Shown here: in pieces, positions 24,139 through 34,085 of the stretch
How the letters are laid out: the number at the start of each line of letters is the position of its first letter
How positions within the stretch are numbered: the stretch's first letter is position 1
Origin: Paulinella micropora
Taxonomy: Eukaryota > Cercozoa > Imbricatea > Euglyphida
Length of the DNA: 64,000 nucleotides
Reading direction: 5' to 3'
NCBI GenBank assembly: GCA_009731375.1
Contig: BJOX01000139.1
Location: 831,668 to 895,667, forward strand
Program-made: the position numbers and the translations under genes
Notes under the pieces: model-generated
Database searches by the model: none
The model's input: only the letters and a program-made list of their open reading frames with translations
Told to the model about the DNA's origin: nothing

Positions 24139-24244
24139 NNNNNNNNNNGTAAAGAGAAGAGGGGCGAAGCGACGAGAAACGAAGCGAAAAAAGAAGAGGA
24201 AACAAAAGCACCATTAAGAAGAAGCACGAGAAATAAAAAGAAGG

Positions 24245-24523
24245 CTAATACTTAACAACGACTAAAGGCGGTTCGCCATATTTTAGTCTAAGATTAGACT
24301 CTCGTCTGTAGCATTTAATGGAGCAGATTGTGAAAAACTCAATACTATCTACACCATAAAAATTGCCCGCTATAATTGGAGGGTGCGACTGAAATGTGCG
24401 AGACAAACCGCATATATTACAAAATTCTTCTCCATATTTTGGCTGGGGCATCTCTGAATAAACGAATGTCCTTATGTATCCAACTGTATCGCTCGGCAAT
24501 TCGCGTATTATTATCAATGACAT
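24245..24523 (-). CDS. PLV small zinc-binding F-box-like protein (paralogue B)
   Basis: This 92-residue protein is encoded opposite to the recombinase, starting at ATG 24523. It has the N-terminal pattern ELPSDTVGYIRTF, the pair CNICG, and near residue 67 the pair CSIKC, matching paralogue A at 22665-22907. The promoter region shared with the next plus-strand gene (24524-24568) contains TTATATAATAAAG. The retained cysteines suggest selection for a metal site. The function is unknown; host-protein recruitment is a guess based on the F-box-like helix. Confidence 0.7.
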   Translation of the reverse strand: MSLIIIRELPSDTVGYIRTFVYSEMPQPKYGEEFCNICGLSRTFQSHPPIIAGNFYGVDSIEFFTICSIKCYRRESNLRLKYGEPPLVVVKY

Positions 24524-24568
24524 GTTTTATATAATAAAGTTGATTTTACTAGAAAAAAATAGACTTAC

Positions 24569-25895
24569 ATGTATACAATGAATTTGCTTGGTCAAAGCAC
24601 GAATACGACATCATCATCAACTACATCGTCATCTTCTTCTTCATTATCAACGGATGCTATAAGAGACGCATTACCAACAACGGCCTTTGGAGAATTGCGA
24701 ACGGCCACTCTATCGCCAGTATTACAAAATGTATTTACATATGGTATTGATACGCGATTCTTTGACAAAACAGAAACCAACGGCGGGGTGTATCAACTGC
24801 TAATTCAATGGCGGTTTTGACTACATCGGCCTCGGGTAATTCAACCGCGCAGATTACGACTATTGAGCGAGCCAAATATAGAAGTGGTATGGGTTTAGTT
24901 GCTAGATTCTCCGCATTGTTTCCATCATCTATCGCCGCAGATAGTTTCAATTGCGATATTGGCATAGGCACACCAGCAGACAATTTATGTTTTAGACAAT
25001 CAAGTTTGGGAATGTCTGTTGTAAGAACGGCGGGAAGTGTAGAAAATGTGGTCAGTCAATATGCGTGGAATGTTGATAAATGTAATAATACGGGAAACTT
25101 CCCCGCGATTGATTTTACTAAATTGAACGTGTTTGAAATAGTTGTTCAGTATCTGGGCAGTGGTCAAATTACATTCAAAATAGAAAACCCGCGCACTGGA
25201 CGAATGGAAGTAATTCATGCGATTAAATACGCGAGCACTGCTACTACTCCATCATTGGATCAGGCGGCGTTTGCTATTTATGCGAAGGCGTATTCATCAA
25301 GTCTGGCATCCGTTGTAATGAAAACNNNNNNNNNNCAAGTCTGGCATCCGTTGTAAAGAAAACGGCTAGTATGTTTTTGGCGGTTGAGGGGAATATTGAT
25401 AGGACTATTGCTATTACTAATTCGTATGACAATGTCAAAACTATAGGAGCAACTGAAAATGCCATATTTACTATTAGAAACCGCGCCACATTCAACAGCA
25501 AAACGAATTACAACATAATCTACTTTGAGAATTTGTGTATAAGTAATTCTGATACTAAAACGTGTATTGCGAGAATTATTCTTAATACCACATTGGGAGG
25601 AACACCTTCTTATTCAAATTACGATACAAACACATCGTTAGCAGAGGTTGATACAGCGGGGACAACAAGAACAGGTGGAAGCGTGATATTTACATATGTG
25701 TTGTCTGGTGGTTCATCCATATACATTGATTTGTCTCAATATAATATCAAGATAGGGTCAGGTAAGACATTTACTACATCCGTACAAAATACAAGCGGTG
25801 GAACGGCGAGCATTTATGCTTCATTGAACTGGATTGAAGGATCAGATTTAAACCAAAAAAGAAGGGTTTATTTATGGCAAAATATTATATCATAG
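24569..25895 (+). pseudogene. PLV virion structural protein, frame-disrupted
   Basis: Three consecutive frames together make a protein of about 430 residues: a Ser/Thr-rich start (from ATG 24569), a beta-rich middle (from about 24800) and a beta-rich C-terminal half (to the stop at 25895). The frame changes near 24797, apparently through two extra bases. A second break is a 10-base gap at 25326-25335, whose flanks repeat about 25 bp, so that one is an assembly seam. There are no cysteine motifs or membrane segments, and the alternating hydrophobic pattern fits a jelly-roll or spike protein. A minor virion or tail-like role is inferred from its place among structural genes. Confidence 0.55.
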
Positions 25896-26133
25896 AATAT
25901 TGTATTTGCGCATCAACTTTCTTTTCTATCTCTATTGACATTTTTTTAATGTATTCAAAACCCTTATCCTTGATTAACTTTTCTGTTATACGCGCGTGAT
26001 TTTTCTTCAAATATATGTAGAATTGGTCAATATTAACACCACAGGGAATTTGTTCTTTATGTTGCTGTCGTCGCCGTGAGTTAATAGTTTTGATTAAAGT
26101 GAATAGTATATCTAAATTTTGTATGTAGGTCAT
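25885..26133 (-). CDS. PLV hypothetical protein, 82 residues
   Basis: The start is ATG 26133. The product is helical, rich in Lys, Ile and Glu, with a basic SRRRQQHKEQ segment near residue 20. It converges with the plus-strand structural gene and overlaps its 3' end by 11 bases. It has no membrane segment or cysteine motif, and I do not recognise the family. Confidence 0.55.
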   Translation of the reverse strand: MTYIQNLDILFTLIKTINSRRRQQHKEQIPCGVNIDQFYIYLKKNHARITEKLIKDKGFEYIKKMSIEIEKKVDAQIQYSMI

Positions 26134-26159
26134 TATATCTATACATTTCTTTTTTTTGC

Positions 26160-27249
26160 TTACGCATGATACACCTTGAGAAGAATACTAACTTCAAAAT
26201 TGACAAGACATTCAAGCACATTGCCACTCGCATTTCTAATTACAATATCAATAGACCTTAAACTTTTCGTTGTATTAAATGGCACATAATCGGCAACATC
26301 GTTTGACGATTCAAAGTAGCACTGGACTCCATAGGGTTTATCTAAATTACATTTACCAACGACAGAGAAATTACCATTTGCTTCAACTAAACCAGACTGA
26401 TTTAAAGCACGACTATGAACATAAACGGCCGTTTCACCAATTAGATTGACTATGGATTGCATCGTGCTGCTCGCCGCCGCCGAAATATCGGCAGTTAGTC
26501 CTATCTTGTCGCTAATAGTGCTGTTATCGTAATCAAAAGCATACGTATCACCAGTGAAAGCGAAATTCAATTTATTAACGGAGTTCAAAGTTATAACTAC
26601 GGAGTTGGGGGTAATTGCTGAATTAATCGCAGTTTGAAGAGCGGTAATAAATGTATCAATGGTGTATTGATTTGCTGTTACGATTGCCGTTTTTGTAGCC
26701 NNNNNNNNNNACATAAACGGCCGTTTCACCAATTAGATTGACTATGGATTGCATCGTGCTACTCGCCGCCGCCGAAATATCGGCAGTTAGTCCTATCTTG
26801 TCGCTAATAGTGCTGTTATCGTAATCAAAAGCATACGTATCACCAGTGAAAGCGAAATTCAATTTATTAACGAAGTTCAAAGTTATAACTACGGAGTTGG
26901 GGGTAATTGCTGTATTAATCGCAGTTTGAAGAGCGGTAATAAATGTATCAATGGTGTATTGATTTTCTGTTACGATTGCCGTTTTTGTAGCCGATCCAGT
27001 TGTTTTAATCAATGTGAGAGTGTTGGCATAACTCGGTATGTTTGGGAAAACGTTTGGAATAGAGATACTTTTAACGACATAAGCACTGATTATATCAATA
27101 TTGCGACCAGTTGCTGGTAAATCAACGACGAAATGGCCATTGTGAGTAGAAGCGGATTTTGATTCTGTTTTATCGCTTGAGGAGACGCGAAGGAGGAAAT
27201 TTTTTTTTGTTCGCTTTTCATCTTCAAGATTGCTTATCGTAAATGACAT
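26160..27249 (-). CDS. Penton-like minor capsid protein
   Basis: The start is ATG 27249 and the stop is near 26160. The N-terminal part (residues 1-90) reads as beta strands with the motif ISIPNVFPNI. It is followed by an amphipathic helix (YTIDTFITALQTAIN) and further strands, the pattern of PLV/Polinton penton proteins with a single jelly roll. A 10-base gap at 26701-26710 interrupts the gene. The sequence on its two sides (26413-26700 and 26711-27000) is the same segment with a few base differences, so the true product is about 280 residues. The gene lies just downstream of the capsid gene on the same strand. The penton call rests on context and pattern, not on a search. Confidence 0.6.
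26413..27000 (-). repeat. Duplicated 290 bp segment across a gap, with base differences
   Basis: The segments 26413-26700 and 26711-27000 match except for several substitutions (for example GCTGCT against GCTACT, ACGGAG against ACGAAG, and CTGAAT against CTGTAT). Two contig ends carrying different versions of the virus were probably placed side by side. Confidence 0.85.
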
Positions 27250-27292
27250 TGCTATATTATAAATTATATATTATTCTAATTTTTAATTTTTT

Positions 27293-28716
27293 TTATTGTT
27301 TTACGACGCATCTGCTAGGATAGATAGACGCGACTTTGACATATTTCAACCAAGCAGTAATGGTGCGATTTTCATTATAATTTTCCTCATAACGAAGAGT
27401 GACTTCCGCAGTTCGTGAGTTATTAACCGCAATCCCAGATGCTCCAATATGTGGCGACTGATTGAGTGTCTGGATAATGGTTGCAAATCCTGAGTTAGAT
27501 GTAAGTCCTGTTTTATCTGAAGTAGAATAATAACTACGAAAGTTTTCAAGAGAAACAGACGAAGACATGTAAGCATCACGAATACCCATAGTCGCTTGAA
27601 GATTATTAATATACAATTCCGCGCATCCTCGTTGAACGGCGGCCAGAGTATCAGCAACTCCAAGTTCCATCTTTTGTTGCGGAGCATACCAATCGCCAAT
27701 ACGGCATTGATATTTTCTGTAAGGCATTTGAGCAGTTCCCAAGTTGTCAATATTAGCATTTTCGGTGAGCACATTCTGAGTTACGATATACAAGCACTGA
27801 GCACGAGCAACGGCCTTATTCACTTGGAGATTAAAATCATCGGAGATCCCCGGATTTGCCTTTTGGTTGTAGTATGTTTCATAAGTGTATGGAAGCCCAT
27901 CCTTACTTCCCATCTGTTCAAGAATATTTCTCTGCACAGCAGGAGCAAGAGAGAATGTCTCCTACATAACAACTGGATTTGCTACGCTGTATTTCAAATT
28001 AGTAGTAGTAAATACACTAGGAATCGCACCATTAGAGGTTCCAATGATAGTCAATGCTTCATTTACTGGTGCAAATGTCAAACGAAGTCTCATACCACTA
28101 ATCAGAGAAGGAGGAATGAGAGTTTCTTCATTAAACACTCCCGAGAAGTAATGAAGAGGATACAAACTCTCAAATATTGGCCAGTCGCAACACTACCAGC
28201 AGTGGGGACATTAAGTGCAAAATCAGTAACCGAAGTGTCGGTAACATTAGCATTAACACTGACTGGTTCTCGTTGTCCCGCCATCTGTGCCTGTCGGCGA
28301 TAATCAAAAGGATAATACCACGGGAGGATATTTCGCACCATCTTGTTCAAATCTTCAATTCGTTCAAGTTCGCTACCATCCTTACTTTCCAACAAAAATC
28401 TTTCAAAAATAGCGGTAGCGGGAGTGTTTTGGAAACCAAGAGCACAAGCAACATTATCTTTTCCATCAGTGGTCACCAATCCTTCGGCCATAATGTCAAA
28501 TGACAAATAGCAATTCTTCCCATAAACAAAATCAGTGCTTGCCTGTAATGTAAAAATCATTTCAGTTCCAGAATCACTGGCATACTTTTGCTGATCGGCG
28601 AAGTTCTTCTTAAAGATACTTCCCTGTTCAGTGAGCGCCAGACTTGCTGGCAACTCATATCTGAGGTTGTTGAGTGTCATCAACTCCTCAGTAACTTCAA
28701 TCTCCTTTCTTTCCAT
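27293..28716 (-). pseudogene. Major capsid protein (double jelly roll), disrupted
   Basis: Start ATG 28716, stop near 27293, about 475 residues. The N-terminal jelly-roll part includes ATAIFERFLLESKDG followed by SELERIEDLN, the SGxELExI-type motif of PLV and virophage capsids, and an FDYRRQ segment. The frame is broken twice: one missing base in a T-run near 28170, and an in-frame TAG at 27962-27964. The gene sits in the structural block between the penton-like gene and two small virion-type genes, all on the minus strand. It is the hallmark gene that marks the element as a virus. As read, only the first third could be made. Confidence 0.85.
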
Positions 28717-28797
28717 TTTTTTTGTGTGGTTGTGGGATGGTAAAATTTGCAATGCTACTATACTAAAAAAATAATAATACAAATTAAAAATAATTAT

Positions 28798-29196
28798 TTA
28801 TTCACCTGAAACGGATTGTTTAATAAAATCAACTGATTTTTGTATGTTGTCAAGTCTCGCATCTTGTGGTGAAGTCAATTGAAACTCTCTTGCCTCAGCA
28901 TTCTCAACTGCTTTCTTTAAATAAGCCAAACTGCTAACAGCAGTGTCCAAATCAACAACATCCGCATTTTCTTTTTTATCAGAAATGTCTGTTAATGTGT
29001 TTTGAATAGTGCTCTTCTCATACGGGACAAGGTCGCCAAACTCGGTCAATGGTTGATTAACTAATGGGGCACCATGACTACTCCACAATTCAAACTGGTT
29101 TAGTTGAAACCCATCACTTTTTGGTCGGTTTGCTTCGTTAAGTTTGTTGATAAAGCCAATCGGCAAACGATGTAAAGCACTTGAGTTTTTAATCAT
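28798..29196 (-). CDS. PLV hypothetical protein, 132 residues
   Basis: I use the internal ATG at 29196 because the upstream extension is a hydrophobic run in the AT-rich spacer. The product has a short N-terminal hydrophobic-basic patch, then an acidic middle and a long C-terminal helix with coiled-coil character (about residues 75-130). It lies directly upstream of the capsid gene on the same strand, with 81 bp between. Family unknown; a virion-associated or scaffold role would fit its position. Confidence 0.6.
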   Translation of the reverse strand: MIKNSSALHRLPIGFINKLNEANRPKSDGFQLNQFELWSSHGAPLVNQPLTEFGDLVPYEKSTIQNTLTDISDKKENADVVDLDTAVSSLAYLKKAVENAEAREFQLTSPQDARLDNIQKSVDFIKQSVSGE

Positions 29197-29240
29197 TATA
29201 AAAATGCGAATATATAAATATCCACATAAAATATATTTTA

Positions 29241-29819
29241 TCAATTACCATTAATTATTTTTTTCATAATCTGTAAATTCTGGTGTGTAATTCTTTCCTC
29301 TTTCATTTTCTTTAAATCCGCTATGGCTTGATTTACATCAATGTCATTAGTTTCAGTAACCTCCTTAGGTGGTGGCGGAGTTTCCTTAGAAGCATCCTCC
29401 ATTGCTTCTATCTTACTTGCGGGTGTTGTGGTAGTGTGTTTCGGCACAGCAACAGGAGTGGGATTGACAGATTTGGGTAAAGATTGTTCAATCTTAAGTG
29501 CTGGAGACATCTCAATAGGTTTGGCATTTGGTTTAGGCAATGAAGTTTTTGCCGATTCTATGTCTGGTATTTTTCTTTTTAATGCTTCATCTGGCATTTG
29601 GTCTAGTTGCTGTTCGTTGTTCTTACTCCCCTTGCTTACTTTTGGTTTTAATTGACACTTAATCTTGCCACTCTTAATATCCGCTTCTATCGTCTTTACT
29701 GCTAAGTATTCGGGCGATCCTTTACGGATCGTCACGAATTTTCCTTGCGCATTTTGTTTATACCAAATAGCAATTGCTTGTTGATAGCAAGTCTTGTATA
29801 ATTTAGTTGATTCTGTCAT
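29241..29819 (-). CDS. PLV hypothetical protein, 192 residues, Pro/Lys-rich
   Basis: The start is ATG 29819, preceded by ATATATTATGG on the coding-strand opposite. Residues 1-60 look folded (Tyr, Trp, Cys and a basic strand pair FVTIRKGS). Residues 65-150 are low complexity, rich in Lys, Pro, Thr and Glu. The C-terminus is a Lys-rich helix. There is no membrane segment. It sits between the ATPase and the capsid block. I do not recognise it; DNA or core association is a guess from charge. Confidence 0.6.
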   Translation of the reverse strand: MTESTKLYKTCYQQAIAIWYKQNAQGKFVTIRKGSPEYLAVKTIEADIKSGKIKCQLKPKVSKGSKNNEQQLDQMPDEALKRKIPDIESAKTSLPKPNAKPIEMSPALKIEQSLPKSVNPTPVAVPKHTTTTPASKIEAMEDASKETPPPPKEVTETNDIDVNQAIADLKKMKEERITHQNLQIMKKIINGN

Positions 29820-29861
29820 GTCATATATTATGGCGAAAAAAAAACCATTTAATTTAATTTT

Positions 29862-30763
29862 TTATAGGTTTGTCATATCTCTATCCTTATTAAGCCGTAA
29901 TATAGTAGAGAAATTCTTTCTAAACTGAGTCGTTCTATCACTAGCCGTATTATTAATTGCTAGAAACGAATAAGGTTCTGCCGTAGCATATTTAACCATA
30001 TTGTAAAATTCTTTTTTAGTGAGAAAAGGGCTTTCGTATTCATCTGCCAGTCTGTCAAGTTCGCTCCGCCTTACTCCATTAAAAATAATCATCCAATGAC
30101 AATTAATTCTTATTCTTCGCGGGAGTTGCGTATAACTCTGAGTTGCTACCCAGACTGACACCTTAGCATGTGTTGAAGCGAAAAACAACTCGGTAAGCAC
30201 TTCTGATTTGAGAAAAGCTTTACTCTGCGCGATATCATCCAATAACAATAGTATTTTTGGTGCCTTCTTAAACCCTTTAGTTTTAATCAGTTCTTTTTGT
30301 TTGGTTAATATTTCTCTCATTAACTCAGGCCTATCTTCTTTGATTATGTCTTCTTTTTTTAACTTGAGAGTGTCTTCTAAAATCGGGCACGGGCTTAAGC
30401 AAAAGATAACTATTCTATCATAAAAACCTTTCAACATGTTCTTTTTGGCGAGTAGATTACAAATCATAACTGATTTACCACCGCCAGTGCTTGCACATAT
30501 AACCATAGTCCCCATTGCTGGCAATTTTCTTCTTTTTGAATAGGGAGCAATTCAACGCTATCTCTTTGTGTTTTAATTGGTTGTATTTCCAAGTCATTGT
30601 GAAATTTGGGCGGTTTTTTGTTATCTAACTCTGTTATTACTGGCCTGTCAATGGTAAATTCCTCATGGGCTTTTTCTATGTTGGTTTTCTCCAGACTCTG
30701 CTTCAAAAGTGTTTTTCGTGGCAACTTGTTTGCTATTAATCCTTTACGTATAGATTTAGGCAT
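29862..30763 (-). pseudogene. A32-type (FtsK-HerA) genome-packaging ATPase, frameshifted
   Basis: The start is ATG 30763 and the stop lies near 29862, about 300 residues. The Walker A motif CASTGGGKS lies at about 30470-30497. Walker B is KILLLLDDIAQ, followed by the ATQSY segment typical of sensor motifs in this family. These ATPases pump DNA into the capsid of PLVs, virophages and large DNA viruses. The N-terminal 75 residues are in another frame. A one-base change near 30530, in an A-rich run just before Walker A, splits the gene. All ATPase motifs are intact downstream. Order on the minus strand is 905-residue protein, ATPase, small proteins, capsid. Confidence 0.85.
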
Positions 30764-30799
30764 CTAAAGTTGATTTAATTTAAATTAACTTTTCTTATA

Positions 30800-33517
30800 T
30801 TATGGGTTTTGAAAATAGTTTGGATTGTATCTATAATTATCATATTCGGCACCAAAGGGTTGAGGTGGTGAAGCATAATTATAGAAATAAGGAGAGTAAG
30901 GACTACCAAAAGCGTAATTACTTGGAGGATTGACGAGCGGTTTAATATCCTTTCTTTCTGGGCGAGTTTGAACTTGTCGCGGGATTTCAGCAGAGAAGTT
31001 TCTAGTCAGTTTTCGTTTCATTTTTGGAAACTCTCTTTTGTTTTTCATTCTGGTCTGGATGACTGCTCTATTGTATCTATTCAACATAAAGTGATTATTT
31101 GTGTTGCCATAACGTGTGTTATCTAGTGATTCAAAATCATTCTTGGTGTCTAGCATGCGATCGCGTCTTAGTTCGTTGCCTTTAATAAGTGGGTTTGTTT
31201 GTGAAGTGCCGATACCTCCATTTTGGTCGCTTGGCATTAGAAAACGAATAAGTGCTAACATGTCTTCTCTTTCATCGGCGGGAGATTTCCCCATAATCTT
31301 ATCAACCAATTGGTCAATACTTCTCATACTATCAACCATTTGGGTGTTAATTGTTGCATTATCTGGGTCTTCTTTTAAATCATTCTGTGGCGGTTGAACA
31401 GGTTCTTCAACAAATCCGCTTGTTCTTGGCACTAGTGGCACTGGCAATGGTGCGGGTGGTGGCATGGTTTGCGGTGCTGGTGGCATGGTTTGCGGTGCTG
31501 GTGGCATAGTTTGCGGTGGCATGTTTTGCGGTGCTGGTGTTGGTATTGGTGTTTGTTTTCTTGGCACGCTCGCATCCCTCAATTCTAAATCCTCTAATTG
31601 CTTCATTTGGTCTGGAGTTAATTTACCCCGCATTTCTTCGTAAATTCTCTTATCCAAAATATCGTCTGCGTCTGCTACGTCTGATATACTAGCACCTTGA
31701 TTTAGTGCTTGTTTGATGGCCTCTTCCCATCCAACTTTTGGATCGTCATAATTAGAAAGTTTAATTTTCTTTCCAGTCTTCGCTCTCAACGATTTAACAA
31801 ATCCCTTTAAGTGCCTCGTTTGGGCGCCTTTATCATCAAGTATAGCCAAGTTATTGCCCAGTCCGATTGAATCAAAATTGGGTGCTACTACCATATCGTC
31901 TGAGTATGCGATCGGGACTTCAACACTAAGATTTATATCTTTTTCTATACTTGGTGGAATATCTTTTGTGCTCTTTGTATTTATTTTTTCTATAAAATTA
32001 TTAATTGTAGTTTCATTTGCTGGTGCGATAAGAGAATATCCTTTCACACCATCCGCTTTTTCTTGTGATTTCACCATTTGATTAAACGAATTCACCAAGT
32101 TTTCATATTGTTTGCTGAATGTAGCAGGATTGGTTATTTTATTTACTTTAAAGTTAGTGTCTTTATCAAAACTGCCCACATTATTCATAACCCCAATCAT
32201 AGAATTTAATGTTTGGTCTACATTGTGTATAAAAGCATTGTATTTCGCATCTGGAGGTGTTAATTTAATAGTTTTCCAGAATTTCATCGCGTCCAAATAT
32301 GATACTCCACTGCGGACTCTTCCTTGTGCTTGTAATGCCATTTTAGATATATCTGCTTTTGAGAGCATTGAATTGTAATTGTCAGAAATAGTTTTAGCAA
32401 CTTCGGCCGTAGCCAATCCATTACTCGTTAGATAATCGCTCATATTGGTAATTCTTTCAAAGTATCGTTGGTCGGCGAAGTTTTGGACATTTTTATCACC
32501 AGTAGCATACAATAAATCATGTTCAAAAGCAACTAAGTCCAAAGCATCTGCTGGGAGAATGTAAGGAAATTTGCCACGAGTTCTATCTTCTAATTGAAGA
32601 CGGCTTTCCACTCGTGTGCCCCCACCATTATAATTACTTCCCTCGGTATGAATTCGTTCTTCTTCCAACTTAATGAGAGCATCTGGTTGAGCAGACCATG
32701 TGATGTATATGTGATGTAGAAATGCGCCAAAAGCAACGTTGGCAGTAGTTTCAACGCCTGTTTTAAATGTTTGCCATGCCATCATTGTTGATATCTGTAA
32801 GCCTAATCTTGTCAGCATATCCTTCAACACATAATCACCTATTCTTTGCTGTCCCGTCGCAATTAAACGAGGATCAGGCGAAGGCAAACCCAATCTCTCT
32901 GGCGCTTCATTTCCTGCTAGTGCTAGCAAAAGGGTATTTAAAGCATCTGATCTTCTTCTTCCAAGTAATCCAACATTCATCGCACGTAGTTGTGGATTGT
33001 TGGCAATTAATCTCAATACCTGCCCCCACATTATCCTGTTCGCACCATATCGCCCAACACCTGTAGCAAGGTTAAGTAATCTGTTAAGTCTGGGACTCAT
33101 AATTATCTCCTGAATGCTTCTAATAATAGCATTAACAAATCTTTCTACACTTCGGGGATCATTACCTATTCGTGGCACAAGCATCTTGTGTTCGTCGCCT
33201 ATCTGTGCTTCTATTAAAGCATCATCTGGGTGTTTTCTCTCCCACTCTTCTCGGTTTTCTTTCCATTCCTCATATTCCTGCTCCGCTTGTGCTCTATCCT
33301 CTCTTCGTATTACGCGAGTTTTGTCCGCTTTGCCTTTGTTTTTCATATACGTTAAACCCTTATCGGTTAATCGTTTTAAGGCTTCTTCTTTATATTCTTG
33401 TTTTACCAATTGTGTTATATCACGCTTCATTTGCTGGATATTGCCTTCTATGTGCGCTATATCATATTTATCAGTAGCCATCGCTAATTTTCGCATTTCA
33501 ATCATTTGTTCGTTCAT
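30800..33517 (-). CDS. 905-residue virion-type protein with phospholipase-A2-like site
   Basis: The start ATG 33517 overlaps the stop of the upstream gene in an ATGA. Residues 1-130 are a charged helical region. At about 290-340 lies NYNGGGTR followed about 30 residues later by LDLVAFEHDLLYA, matching the Ca-loop and DxxAxxHDxxY catalytic helix of phospholipase A2 as in parvoviral VP1-type domains. A Pro-Met-rich repeat (TMPPAPQ units) fills about 657-690. The C-terminus is basic and then Tyr/Pro/Asn-rich. PLA2-like domains are known in some PLV-related viruses, where they are thought to breach host membranes during entry. The enzyme role here is inferred from motif only. It is the longest intact gene of the element. 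Confidence 0.75.
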   Translation of the reverse strand: MNEQMIEMRKLAMATDKYDIAHIEGNIQQMKRDITQLVKQEYKEEALKRLTDKGLTYMKNKGKADKTRVIRREDRAQAEQEYEEWKENREEWERKHPDDALIEAQIGDEHKMLVPRIGNDPRSVERFVNAIIRSIQEIIMSPRLNRLLNLATGVGRYGANRIMWGQVLRLIANNPQLRAMNVGLLGRRRSDALNTLLLALAGNEAPERLGLPSPDPRLIATGQQRIGDYVLKDMLTRLGLQISTMMAWQTFKTGVETTANVAFGAFLHHIYITWSAQPDALIKLEEERIHTEGSNYNGGGTRVESRLQLEDRTRGKFPYILPADALDLVAFEHDLLYATGDKNVQNFADQRYFERITNMSDYLTSNGLATAEVAKTISDNYNSMLSKADISKMALQAQGRVRSGVSYLDAMKFWKTIKLTPPDAKYNAFIHNVDQTLNSMIGVMNNVGSFDKDTNFKVNKITNPATFSKQYENLVNSFNQMVKSQEKADGVKGYSLIAPANETTINNFIEKINTKSTKDIPPSIEKDINLSVEVPIAYSDDMVVAPNFDSIGLGNNLAILDDKGAQTRHLKGFVKSLRAKTGKKIKLSNYDDPKVGWEEAIKQALNQGASISDVADADDILDKRIYEEMRGKLTPDQMKQLEDLELRDASVPRKQTPIPTPAPQNMPPQTMPPAPQTMPPAPQTMPPPAPLPVPLVPRTSGFVEEPVQPPQNDLKEDPDNATINTQMVDSMRSIDQLVDKIMGKSPADEREDMLALIRFLMPSDQNGGIGTSQTNPLIKGNELRRDRMLDTKNDFESLDNTRYGNTNNHFMLNRYNRAVIQTRMKNKREFPKMKRKLTRNFSAEIPRQVQTRPERKDIKPLVNPPSNYAFGSPYSPYFYNYASPPQPFGAEYDNYRYNPNYFQNP

Positions 33518-33825
33518 GGGGGCAGTTCCATGTTTTCTTTCAAATTCTCATCTTGAAGGTGTGCTTTCAGTTCATCGTAATTCATATTTACATAAATACT
33601 TTGCTTATTGTCCAACGCACTAATCTTATCTTTTAAATCCTCCATAGTATTCCCCCCTCTTTTTGAAGCATCCAACAATCTATACGCTCTAAGCCTCTCG
33701 CGGGCTTGACTATTGATACCTTCATTAACTTGTTCAGCCCAATCAGCATCTGCTTCATCCAACAAATACTTATGTTCGCGTCTAATTTCATTGTAATATG
33801 TAAAAAATGGTTTTTCGTGTGGCAT
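33514..33825 (-). CDS. PLV hypothetical protein, 103 residues
   Basis: The start is ATG 33825 and the stop overlaps the next start by four bases (ATGA), so the two genes are translationally linked. The product is helical and charged, with DEADADW near residue 24 and a C-terminal amphipathic helix. There are no cysteines or membrane segments. It is probably co-transcribed with the 905-residue protein from the divergent promoter at 33826-33866. Family unknown. Confidence 0.65.
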   Translation of the reverse strand: MPHEKPFFTYYNEIRREHKYLLDEADADWAEQVNEGINSQARERLRAYRLLDASKRGGNTMEDLKDKISALDNKQSIYVNMNYDELKAHLQDENLKENMELPP

Positions 33826-33866
33826 TTTTTATATCCGCTATTATATATCTTATAATATAAGATAGG
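33826..33866. promoter_or_regulatory. Divergent promoter with TTATAATATAAGATA
   Basis: The 41-bp space between two divergent start codons contains TATATCTTATAATATAAGATA, nearly an inverted repeat. The 15-mer TTATAATATAAGATA (33850-33864) recurs exactly in the other divergent space at 38225-38239, which supports a shared promoter or operator element. Confidence 0.6.
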
Positions 33867-34085
33867 ATGGAAAATAAAAAAGAAAAAAGCAAAGACGAGC
33901 AACAACTTGAAGAGTTGGAAAGGCTAGGGAAGGAAATTGACCAAATCCGCATCACTCAGAACTTAGTGAATAGAAACCCCAACATTTTTAGAAAACCTGA
34001 AAATATCCTTTATAGATTACCGCTATCAGATAAGCAACGAGAAGTAATTTATAATAATATGATTAAAGAGAAAGATAATATATAA
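33867..34085 (+). CDS. PLV hypothetical protein, 72 residues
   Basis: The start ATG 33867 follows the divergent promoter directly. The product is helical, Lys/Glu-rich at the N-terminus, with a folded-looking segment NIFRKPENILYRLPLSD near residues 38-55. Its stop TAA overlaps the next start as TAATG, suggesting a two-gene transcript with the Cys-rich protein. No family recognised. Confidence 0.6.
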   Translation: MENKKEKSKDEQQLEELERLGKEIDQIRITQNLVNRNPNIFRKPENILYRLPLSDKQREVIYNNMIKEKDNI

